Assembly (NCBI RefSeq): GCF_002002735.1
Contig: NZ_MUNY01000072.1
Location: forward strand, 370,537-434,536
Source: Algoriphagus sp. A40
GTDB lineage: Bacteria > Bacteroidota > Bacteroidia > Cytophagales > Cyclobacteriaceae
Reading direction: 5' to 3'
Length of the DNA stretch: 64,000 nucleotides
The notes below the pieces were generated by a model. It did no database searches, was not told the origin of the DNA, and was given only the letters and a program-made list of their open reading frames with translations. Positions 44,821 to 51,670 of this stretch are shown in pieces. Both the position numbers and the translations under genes were made by a program. The stretch's first letter is position 1. Each line of letters opens with the position of its first letter.

Positions 44821-45951
44821 TTAGATGAATACATAGATTTCTGAGATTTCCTCGCCGGGGCTGACTTTGATGGCTCCGGATCGGGAGGGATTAGGTAAGT
44901 GACCAAAAAGAACCCGATTTCCCGGTTTTCTTCGGAGTTCCAGATTGAGTTTTGGATTTTCGAAGAAGGGAATCGGTACCTGAGATTTAAAGATTACAGT
45001 CTCGGCATTATTGATTTTGACATCAGCATTTGGTGCAGCACCTATCTGTTGGAAATTGTAGGTGGTATAGGGAGAGCCAGGAGGGTTTCCTTTGTCCAAA
45101 ATCGAAAGCTGGGCTGTGCCCAGATCGACTTTTTTATTTTGGCTGACAATGATATAGGTCCATTTGGTCGCTTTTCGCTTGAGGTCGATTGCATAGTAAT
45201 CTCTTCCGCCATAGAGGTGATCCGGCACTGGGCGGTAGGAAATCTTCAGCACCCCCAAAGCCGATTTGACTTCCGGATCTTGAGTGAGGAAATATTCCTT
45301 TTTCCACAGATCGAGCGTGTTCGCTTCGTTTCTAAGAGTTAGGATATAGTTTCCTTCAGGCTTTCCTTTCAGATCAAGCGAAATCAAAAACTCCCCTTTG
45401 TCATCAGGGCTGAGCTCTCTATCAAGGGGAAAAGGTTGCCCGCTTTCATCCAATCCTGATGAGATTTTAGTGCCGGAAGCATCTTTTACCAGAAATATCA
45501 CCTTTGCTGGCACAGGGTTAAGTGTAATTCTGGTGAGGAAGGTTTTTGGTCGGGCACCGTCCCAGACATCCAGCACGATTTTTTCAGGAAGGTCTGGATC
45601 AGAAGAGGCATTGGCAGGAAGGTTTTGAAAAGCCAAAAAATCCCCCGAATGGTAAGTCCTTGGTCCTTTGGAAAGTTGGGTGACTGCAAAAAACTGCGGG
45701 GAATTAGTGCTTTGGAAGAAAAAGCAAAAATCTACAGGTGGATTCAATGCTACTTCTGGAGTGCTGAGATCATCCTCTGCCCGATAAAGAACCAAAATTC
45801 CCTGAGGTGTCTCTCTCCACAGCATACGACCTTTTTTAAGGATTTCCCGGGTTTCCTGAGTCGGAATCAGTTTAAATTCCTTGGCAATCCCCTCCCGGAA
45901 ATAGTCATGAAGCACGCTTACTTCGAAAAGCCGGCTGTAAATGATGTTCAT
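44821..45951 (-). CDS. Unknown eCIS operon protein (376 aa)
   Basis: I do not recognise a family by motif. The 376-aa protein begins MNIIYSRLFEVSVLHDYF, has two stretches of alternating hydrophobics that suggest Ig-like beta sandwiches (about 130-215 and 225-345), and ends in GEEISEIYVFI. No signal peptide or membrane segment. It lies between the DUF4255 cap gene, overlapping it by four bases, and the sheath genes. AlgoCIS has a second cap-region protein (cap adaptor), and this one is a candidate for that role by position only. Confidence 0.6.
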   Translation of the reverse strand: MNIIYSRLFEVSVLHDYFREGIAKEFKLIPTQETREILKKGRMLWRETPQGILVLYRAEDDLSTPEVALNPPVDFCFFFQSTNSPQFFAVTQLSKGPRTYHSGDFLAFQNLPANASSDPDLPEKIVLDVWDGARPKTFLTRITLNPVPAKVIFLVKDASGTKISSGLDESGQPFPLDRELSPDDKGEFLISLDLKGKPEGNYILTLRNEANTLDLWKKEYFLTQDPEVKSALGVLKISYRPVPDHLYGGRDYYAIDLKRKATKWTYIIVSQNKKVDLGTAQLSILDKGNPPGSPYTTYNFQQIGAAPNADVKINNAETVIFKSQVPIPFFENPKLNLELRRKPGNRVLFGHLPNPSRSGAIKVSPGEEISEIYVFI

Positions 45952-46556
45952 GATTTATGTGTTGAAGAGAGAAAAATCTGCTCGATGGGTTCGCCGCTTT
46001 CCTGAATTGCATTCTCCTGAATTCGGAGAGTTTTCACCTTGTAAAGCACACTGGGCAGGTATTTGGCACCTACCACAGACCAAAAATTATACAGCTGCTC
46101 AAAGGAATAGCTGTACAGTTCCACCACGATTTTGGTCAGCTTAGTGTCAAATCCAGACAGAGAGGGGCTGTTTTCCGGAGTAAACACATTCTTGCTTTGA
46201 AAAAAGGCAATCGCGTAACTCAACTGCTTGAGGCCCTCCACATAGTCATCAGAGGAGTTATTGGCCTGTTTGTTTTGAAAATTGGCAGTAATCAGCACAT
46301 ACAAATTGAGTTGGATCTCAGGATTTCGCTTTTCCACTTTTCCCAAAGCATTGACAAATCGGCTTTGCTGGTCTTTGTTGGTGCGTTCTTCTTCAATGTT
46401 GATAAGGGAAAGACCAAGGGATTGATCAGGTATGGCAATGCCTGCTTCGTTGGTCACGCCGGACAAAAAAATCCTCGTTGTGAGAGGATCTCCCACTTTG
46501 AGCTTGATAAATGCATTGAGCTCTTGAGTCAAAAATTCCAATGCGGAATGAATCAT
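45948..46556 (-). CDS. eCIS cap/terminator protein (DUF4255, Afp16-like)
   Basis: A 202-aa protein of the DUF4255 family: MIHSALEFLTQELNAFIK at the start, RNPEIQLNLYVLITANF and YVEGLKQLSYAIAFFQSKNVFT in the middle, then LTKIVVELYSYSFEQLYNFWSVVGAKYLPSVLYKV. DUF4255/Afp16-type proteins stop tube and sheath growth and cap the particle. It is the first gene of the operon. The start is ATG at 46556, and its stop overlaps the next start (ATGA). Confidence 0.9.
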   Translation of the reverse strand: MIHSALEFLTQELNAFIKLKVGDPLTTRIFLSGVTNEAGIAIPDQSLGLSLINIEEERTNKDQQSRFVNALGKVEKRNPEIQLNLYVLITANFQNKQANNSSDDYVEGLKQLSYAIAFFQSKNVFTPENSPSLSGFDTKLTKIVVELYSYSFEQLYNFWSVVGAKYLPSVLYKVKTLRIQENAIQESGEPIEQIFLSSTHKS

Positions 46557-46808
46557 GATGAAAAATTAAAAGGGTGAAAAATTCAGTGTTCTGAATGGAT
46601 AAATTATCCAAGCCCTGTTCCTAATGACAGGAAAAAAATCAATAAAATGACAGGGATACTAGGGCTTTAATCGGCATAAGTATCCAAAAATTAGACAGTT
46701 ATGTCGAATCGTTTTTCTAGATTTTGACAAGGAAACCGATAAAATTCATTTGAGGTCTTCTCGGAATGTCCCGGGAAATTCCCGTAAGAAGATATTCGTA
46801 TTTGCGGT
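46557..46808 (-). promoter_or_regulatory. Structured leader / control region of the eCIS operon
   Basis: This 252-base gap upstream of the first eCIS gene holds several inverted repeats: ATTCAG-tgtt-CTGAAT (46581-46596), CCTGT/ACAGG (46614-46618 and 46627-46631), AGCCCT/AGGGCT (46611-46616 and 46661-46666) and CGGGAA-a-TTCCCG (46772-46784). No full TAnnTTTG box with a spaced -33 partner was found on the minus strand; the nearest is TAATTTTTG at 46693-46685, one base too long. If used, it would give a leader of about 120 bases that folds into nested hairpins. Confidence 0.4.
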
Positions 46809-48182
46809 TCAGTTGAGCCGGTCAGAAATCCAGCAATCGTATCGGATAAGTTCAAAGTCAATTGGGTTCCAATTGTAAATGCCTTTTCCATCCTGAAGTT
46901 TTTGGAGGTGGACGTTGGTATTCAGGTCCTCGATGAAGTTGATTGGGACTTTGGTCTGGATTCCGTGGAGGACGTGGAATGCACTGTCGATCCTTGCACT
47001 GACTTTTCCTTTCCAACGATGAATCAGTTTGCGAAGGTTTTCCACTTTGTAGTCCAACCAATCCACCTCGTTTTGGTCAAAAAGTATCATCAATTCCAAC
47101 ATTTTTGAACCCAAGTAATAATTTGGAAGGGTTTTGAGTTCCTGCTGGCATTCATGGACCAGCCGGAGGGAGTTTTTGAGGGATTTTTGCCTGAACAGCA
47201 GAAATGCCTCCCAGTATTTCCATTTGGGTGAAAGCTCTGGACACCACCGTTCGAGGTTTTTTTTGAGTAGGGCAGTGGCTTCATCCAGTTGGTCTTGGTG
47301 AAAATGCGCATACCACTGGTATTGAGCCAATTCCAGGCAGTTTTCCCTGGATTGGATCAGAGAGGTGTTCTTATTTTTGCAGTTTTGGATTACCTGGTTG
47401 TATTGGCCGGATTGAAGTAAAAATTGCTGTTTAGTCAGAAAAAACTCCTCATAAACATCCCTGTTATCCGGATTCTCGGAGAAACTGGCTTCTGATTCCA
47501 AAATGAGCGATTGAGTTTCATCAAAGTCCTGGTTGGCTATGGATTGTCTGATGTTGGCGACTATACCCCAGTTTTTCCGCTCCGAATTCAGCTGTTGGAG
47601 GATTTGGCCCAAATAGGCATTTTTTTCACATTTAGTTCGATCTTCAGTTCTTGGGTGGTGCTGATTGACCAGGATCTGCAGGTGGCTTTTTATGACAAGT
47701 TCCAGCTCTGGCAGATCTTCTTTTCTGATGACCTCATTGACACCGAACCGCTGTGAGGTATCAAAAATTGACAAAACCAGATCAGGGAAATCACCGTCAA
47801 TTGCTTTTTTGAGACTTTTTTCGAGGAGTTTTGCACCTTCGTATCGTAATCCCCTGGCGAGCATTACCTGGCTTTGGAGCAACAATTCACTGCAGCGAAT
47901 CCTGCTTTTGACTTCATCTGAAAATGAACTGGTGTTCAATAGGGGAAACAATTCCTCTAATTCCTCTTTGACCCGTTTTTTGAGCTGGAAATAAGCCGAG
48001 CTTTCTTTTTCTCCATAGATCATCTGGCAGACTTCGCAGTCCTTCAGGCCGGGTTTTTCCACATTCAATTTTAGAAGTTGGTATGTTTTGGACTGTACCG
48101 AATGTCTGGTCGCGCAAAACTCCAAAAGCTGGGTTTTTTCACCGGCAGAACAAGTGGCTAGAATCTGAAAAATAGAATTCAT
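46809..48182 (-). CDS. Unknown helical protein upstream of the eCIS operon (457 aa)
   Basis: A 457-aa soluble protein, Leu/Glu/Gln-rich and helical along its whole length, resembling TPR-like repeat arrays (for example the stretch around VYEEFFLTKQQFLLQSGQYNQVIQNC near 245-270). The first 60 residues contain several Cys (CSAGEKTQLLEFC, CEVC). No signal peptide, membrane segment, DNA-binding or catalytic motif recognised. It is the nearest gene upstream of the eCIS operon on the same strand and is controlled by a promoter with a perfect palindrome over its start site. A regulatory or scaffold role is possible but is inference from position. Confidence 0.7.
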   Translation of the reverse strand: MNSIFQILATCSAGEKTQLLEFCATRHSVQSKTYQLLKLNVEKPGLKDCEVCQMIYGEKESSAYFQLKKRVKEELEELFPLLNTSSFSDEVKSRIRCSELLLQSQVMLARGLRYEGAKLLEKSLKKAIDGDFPDLVLSIFDTSQRFGVNEVIRKEDLPELELVIKSHLQILVNQHHPRTEDRTKCEKNAYLGQILQQLNSERKNWGIVANIRQSIANQDFDETQSLILESEASFSENPDNRDVYEEFFLTKQQFLLQSGQYNQVIQNCKNKNTSLIQSRENCLELAQYQWYAHFHQDQLDEATALLKKNLERWCPELSPKWKYWEAFLLFRQKSLKNSLRLVHECQQELKTLPNYYLGSKMLELMILFDQNEVDWLDYKVENLRKLIHRWKGKVSARIDSAFHVLHGIQTKVPINFIEDLNTNVHLQKLQDGKGIYNWNPIDFELIRYDCWISDRLN

Positions 48183-48212
48183 AAAAAAAGAAACTAAAAA
48201 TTAAAATTTAAC

Positions 48213-48237
48213 TAACAAGTGATCATATCACTTGTTA
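48213..48237. promoter_or_regulatory. Perfect palindromic operator candidate
   Basis: TAACAAGTGAT (48213-48223), then CAT, then ATCACTTGTTA (48227-48237): arms of 11 bases with no mismatch. It overlaps the last two bases of the -7 box of the 457-aa gene and covers the expected start of transcription (about 48229-48231), 31 bases before its ATG. That is the place for a repressor operator; it would also make a hairpin at the very 5' end of the message. Confidence 0.6.
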
Positions 48238-48267
48238 AAGGTATAATCTATCTTACTTAAAGACAAA
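48236..48267 (-). promoter_or_regulatory. Promoter of the 457-aa gene
   Basis: Read on the minus strand: TTTG (48267-48264), 20 bases, TACCTTTA (48243-48236). This matches the Bacteroidota consensus (TTTG, 19-21 bases, TAnnTTTG) with one mismatch. Transcription would start within the palindrome at 48213-48237. Confidence 0.5.
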
Positions 48268-48421
48268 TGATTGGTGTTCAATTCGTGGCTTGAAATCTTA
48301 AAAAGCAGGTCGCAAAATAGCCTATTTGGAGGAGGATTATCCCTAAGAATCTTTGTAAGGAATTGGACTCCAAACCTCCTTTCGTGTGCTAAATTGAAAG
48401 AGAACGGTTTTTCAAAAAAAA

Positions 48422-49813
48422 CTATTTTAGCCTGAATACCCCCGGTTCTGTTTCGGAATACAGATTTTTTAAGGCGGGCAATTCCTGAAGGAGATTTTTG
48501 AAAATTCCCTCCGGATCTACAACTACCTGGGGCTTTTGGGTATGGAGATTTTGAAAAATTTCTGCTTTTTGCTCTAGGGTCTTTTCTGCATTCAGATAAT
48601 CTTTGGTCAGATTGTAGTTTAAAAAAGGCCCTCCAAGCGTCCTGTCCAGATAGGGCGAGGTGTCTTGGGCAAGAACCATGATCCGGTCTCCGGGACTGGA
48701 TTGGATTTCTGATTTTTTGCTGACAAAATAAGTAGTTCCAGCATTGGATTGATCTTGCCAATACCACCATCCGGCGAACGGAAGACCAAATAGCAGGATT
48801 AAAAAGGCAATTTTTCCGATCAAGCCTTTGCTGGTATTAAGGAAGAACTGGGTGATCAGAAACGTAAGTCCGGGAATAAACAGAAGTAACTGATAAGTTG
48901 CCTGCCGTTTGATCAGAAGAAATTCAAAAAGTGAAAATATGAGCCAAAGAATGACCATTTGCCGTTGTTTTTGTTGGTTGATGGTCGAGCCTTTTAGAAC
49001 AGCACTATAGAAATAGCCGACTAAAGCTAAAATCAGCGGAAACACCCCTAAAGCTGCCCAGGAAAGGACAGATTGATAGGAATATTTCCCATAAGTGAAA
49101 ATCATCGGCCAAATCTGGAGCGCCTCACTCAGGCCGTCATTCCAGAAATAAAAGATCATCACCAGCGATATGGGCAAGAAAAAACCTACGAGAGATAATA
49201 ACAATTGGCGAAATGAAAAGCCACTGATGGCAATCCCTGTGAAAATCATGTAGGGAAGGAATATGCCGTAATTGAGATGAAATCCGGTGGCAATACCTCC
49301 ATAAATCCCTATCAATAGCGTGGATTCACTGGTTTCTTTCTGCAATACGGTCTGGGAAAAAAGCTGGCCAATGGCCAATACCAAAAAAGTACTACCCAAA
49401 AGTGCGGGGGATAAGCCGACCATATCAAAGGTCAGATGAAAAAGTGCCGCCATGATGATGGCCGGTAAGTAGGTGTTTTCCTCAAAAACCCGATATCGGA
49501 TCAATATTGAGTTCCAATAAATAATCTGAAAAAGCACCAAGAGCCTTCCGATAAGCTCATAAGCAAGCGCACTTCGACCAAAAACAAGGTGGAGGAAAGT
49601 GAAAAATCCAGCAGACAAAGGGCCCGTATCGTCAATAACATCCAGGTATAGGAAGTAGCCATCACTCAAGCGCTCACCTAAAACCATCCAAATCAGCCTT
49701 GGTTCTGTAAGAGGAAATGGAACGACCCAAATCATCAATGTGGCTAGCAATATCAGGTAGAGTGCTACCCCGATAAGTCTAAATGGATCGTTTACTTTGA
49801 AAAAACTTAACAA
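48422..49813 (-). CDS. Polytopic membrane protein, GT-C-like
   Basis: A 463-aa membrane protein with about ten helices in the first 370 residues and a soluble tail of about 90 residues. The first loop contains PLTEPRLIWMVLGERLSDGYFLYLDVIDDTGPLSAGFF, which follows the pattern of GT-C-fold glycosyltransferases (acidic residue, then a Gxx-Y-D stretch and PL near the second helix). It could transfer a sugar or lipid-linked sugar in the envelope, but the family match is weak. A frame at 48228-48770 overlaps its 3' part on the same strand and looks spurious. rbfA lies divergent to it. Confidence 0.55.
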   Translation of the reverse strand: MLSFFKVNDPFRLIGVALYLILLATLMIWVVPFPLTEPRLIWMVLGERLSDGYFLYLDVIDDTGPLSAGFFTFLHLVFGRSALAYELIGRLLVLFQIIYWNSILIRYRVFEENTYLPAIIMAALFHLTFDMVGLSPALLGSTFLVLAIGQLFSQTVLQKETSESTLLIGIYGGIATGFHLNYGIFLPYMIFTGIAISGFSFRQLLLSLVGFFLPISLVMIFYFWNDGLSEALQIWPMIFTYGKYSYQSVLSWAALGVFPLILALVGYFYSAVLKGSTINQQKQRQMVILWLIFSLFEFLLIKRQATYQLLLFIPGLTFLITQFFLNTSKGLIGKIAFLILLFGLPFAGWWYWQDQSNAGTTYFVSKKSEIQSSPGDRIMVLAQDTSPYLDRTLGGPFLNYNLTKDYLNAEKTLEQKAEIFQNLHTQKPQVVVDPEGIFKNLLQELPALKNLYSETEPGVFRLK

Positions 49814-49873
49814 GGTTTCTGGTAAGGATTGGGTTGGATTGGGTCGAAATTAAAGCTTGCCCAAGTATTTCGC

Positions 49874-49881
49874 TAAATTTG
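49874..49881 (+). promoter_or_regulatory. -7 box of rbfA
   Basis: TAAATTTG at 49874-49881 is a perfect TAnnTTTG box about 18 bases before the rbfA start at 49899, predicting a leader of roughly ten bases. No -33 box with the right spacing is evident. Confidence 0.4.
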
Positions 49882-49898
49882 TACCACAAATACTTCAC

Positions 49899-50291
49899 AT
49901 GGAAAGCAAAAGACAACAAAAACACGCCAAGCTGCTTCAAAAAGAGCTAGGGGATATTTTTCAAAAGGAGGCAAAACACCTGGTAGGAAAGGCAATGATC
50001 ACCATCACCCGGGTAATGGTCAGTCCGGATTTGGGCTTTGCCAAAGTTTATGTGAGTTTTCTTATAGCCGACCCTAAGGCCACCTATGAATTGATCAATG
50101 AGCATAAAAAGGAAATCCGCCACCACCTCTCCAAAAGGATCGGAAAATCTGTACGGGTAATTCCCGAAATTGCTTTCTTTCCGGATGATTCGGCTACTTA
50201 CGCTCAATACATGGACAAGGTGATTTCGGACCTCAATATTCCTCCTGCGCCAGAAGAAGACGAAGCCGAAAACGAGGAAAACGAGGATTGA
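49899..50291 (+). CDS. rbfA: Ribosome-binding factor A
   Basis: RbfA is a KH-type protein that binds the 30S precursor and aids 16S rRNA 5' end maturation, especially in cold. The 130-aa product starts MESKRQQKHAKLLQKELGDIF, the family N-terminus in Bacteroidota, continues with MITITRVMVSPDLGFAKVYVSFL, and ends in an acidic tail (EEDEAENEENED). The frame is open from 49857, but the -7 box at 49874-49881 lies inside that extension, so the ATG at 49899 is the better start. The FtsX-like gene begins 8 bases later. Confidence 0.93.
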   Translation: MESKRQQKHAKLLQKELGDIFQKEAKHLVGKAMITITRVMVSPDLGFAKVYVSFLIADPKATYELINEHKKEIRHHLSKRIGKSVRVIPEIAFFPDDSATYAQYMDKVISDLNIPPAPEEDEAENEENED

Positions 50292-50299
50292 TTTTTCAC

Positions 50300-51529
50300 A
50301 TGTTGAATACCAGTTCATTTATAGCCGGCAGATATTTTCGCAGTAAGAAAAAGCGGAATTTCATCACAGTACTCTCCATCATTTCGGTGGTTGGGGTGGC
50401 TGTGGGCACAATAGCACTGGTAGTGGTCATGTCTGTATTCAATGGACTGGAGGATTTGATTCGCGGCCTTTTTGCCAGTTTTGATGCTGAACTGAAAGTG
50501 GAACCTGCACAGGGAAAGAGCTTTTTGGCACCCAAAGAGTGGCTGGCGGAAATCGAAAAAATTGAAGGAGTAGAGGTTTTGACTGAAGTCATAGAAGACA
50601 ATGTGTTATTTGAGCACGACGGCAATCAAATAGTGGCCAAGATCAAAGGGGTCTCCGACAATTTTTTGGATCAGGGGAGGTTTTCGAAGGGATATTTTTG
50701 GGGAGATACTACACTGGGTACGGATATCCGTCCCGGGGCGATTTTAGGCAGAGGAGTGGGCTTTTTTCTTTCAGTCAATCTCAATGAAGTCAACTCTACC
50801 CTAAAAGTCTTTTATCCCAAAGCACCAAGATCCGCCGCCAGCATCGATCCCAGTCAGATGTACGCTTCAGCACAATTGGAACCCAGAGCCTTTTTCAGCA
50901 TTGAGCAGCAGTTTGATGACGAATACGTGATCGCACCGCTCCACTTTACCAGGGATTTGTTGAATTACGGGGACAGGCGGACAGCACTGGAATTAAAGGT
51001 GAAAGAGGGGTATTCAATAGGGGAAGTGCAGCAGCAGCTTAAAACCCATTTGGGTGCGGACTTCTTGGTTAAAAATGCCGATGAGCAACATGCCGGACTT
51101 ATCCGCACAGTCAAGCTTGAGAAGTTATTTACCTTTCTCACGCTGACTTTCATTTTGGCAATTGCCTCATTTAACATTTTTTTCTCCCTGAGTATGCTGG
51201 CCATCGAAAAGAAAAAGGACATTGCTGTCCTGAAAGCAATGGGAGCTCGGGACGGGTTGATTCGTGGGATTTTTCTCAAACAGGGGGCTTTGATAGCATT
51301 GTCCGGTGCGAGTTTGGGATTGACTCTGGGGTATTTGTTGGTGGTGGCTCAGGATACTTTTGGACTGGTTTCATTGGGGATATCATCGGCGGTTGTGGAT
51401 GCCTATCCGGTGCGGATTGTTTGGACGGATTTGGTCTGGATCAGTGTTTCGGTGGTTTCAATTACGTTATTGGCATCCTGGAGACCGGCCATTATCGCGT
51501 CAAAGGTTGATCCTGTCCGAGAGCTTTAG
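50300..51529 (+). CDS. FtsX-like permease, LolC/LolE type
   Basis: A 409-aa inner-membrane permease with the LolC/E architecture: helix 1 near residues 20-45 (FITVLSIISVVGVAVGTIALVVVM), SVFNGLEDLIRGLFASFDAELKV right after, a periplasmic domain of about 200 residues, and three helices in the last 150 residues with LAIEKKKDIAVLKAMGAR, the FtsX-family coupling motif. In Gram-negatives it works with an ATPase (LolD) to release outer-membrane lipoproteins; the ATPase gene is not adjacent here. The ATG at 50300 is preferred over an upstream TTG at 50288. It follows rbfA by 8 bases. Confidence 0.87.
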   Translation: MLNTSSFIAGRYFRSKKKRNFITVLSIISVVGVAVGTIALVVVMSVFNGLEDLIRGLFASFDAELKVEPAQGKSFLAPKEWLAEIEKIEGVEVLTEVIEDNVLFEHDGNQIVAKIKGVSDNFLDQGRFSKGYFWGDTTLGTDIRPGAILGRGVGFFLSVNLNEVNSTLKVFYPKAPRSAASIDPSQMYASAQLEPRAFFSIEQQFDDEYVIAPLHFTRDLLNYGDRRTALELKVKEGYSIGEVQQQLKTHLGADFLVKNADEQHAGLIRTVKLEKLFTFLTLTFILAIASFNIFFSLSMLAIEKKKDIAVLKAMGARDGLIRGIFLKQGALIALSGASLGLTLGYLLVVAQDTFGLVSLGISSAVVDAYPVRIVWTDLVWISVSVVSITLLASWRPAIIASKVDPVREL

Positions 51530-51670
51530 CGGGTAAAGAAATCTCTGATCACCGAATCTTTATGAATTTTTTGAAACCCCATTAGTCCGAGGTCCATGGG
51601 CAAACTTTCTTTTGCAGTTAACCACAGTTCTCCTCCCTGTCCCAATCATTTGACCGTGAACAAAATAGAT

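Noticed and set aside
19209..46556. Prophage or R-type tailocin as an explanation for the tail-like genes
   Set aside because: No capsid, portal, terminase, integrase, lysis or phage repressor genes; the AAA ATPase, DUF4255, DUF5908, DUF4157 and LysM/VgrG/PAAR order are those of eCIS.
19209..46556. Type VI secretion system as an explanation
   Set aside because: No TssJ, TssL, TssM, TssK or ClpV; tube and sheath are of the Afp/PVC type and the cap is DUF4255.
48228..48770. A 180-codon open frame on the minus strand overlapping the end of the GT-C-like membrane protein gene
   Set aside because: Out of frame with the membrane protein for most of its length; Arg/Ser/Pro-rich with no domain. Its end covers the promoter and palindrome of the 457-aa gene.
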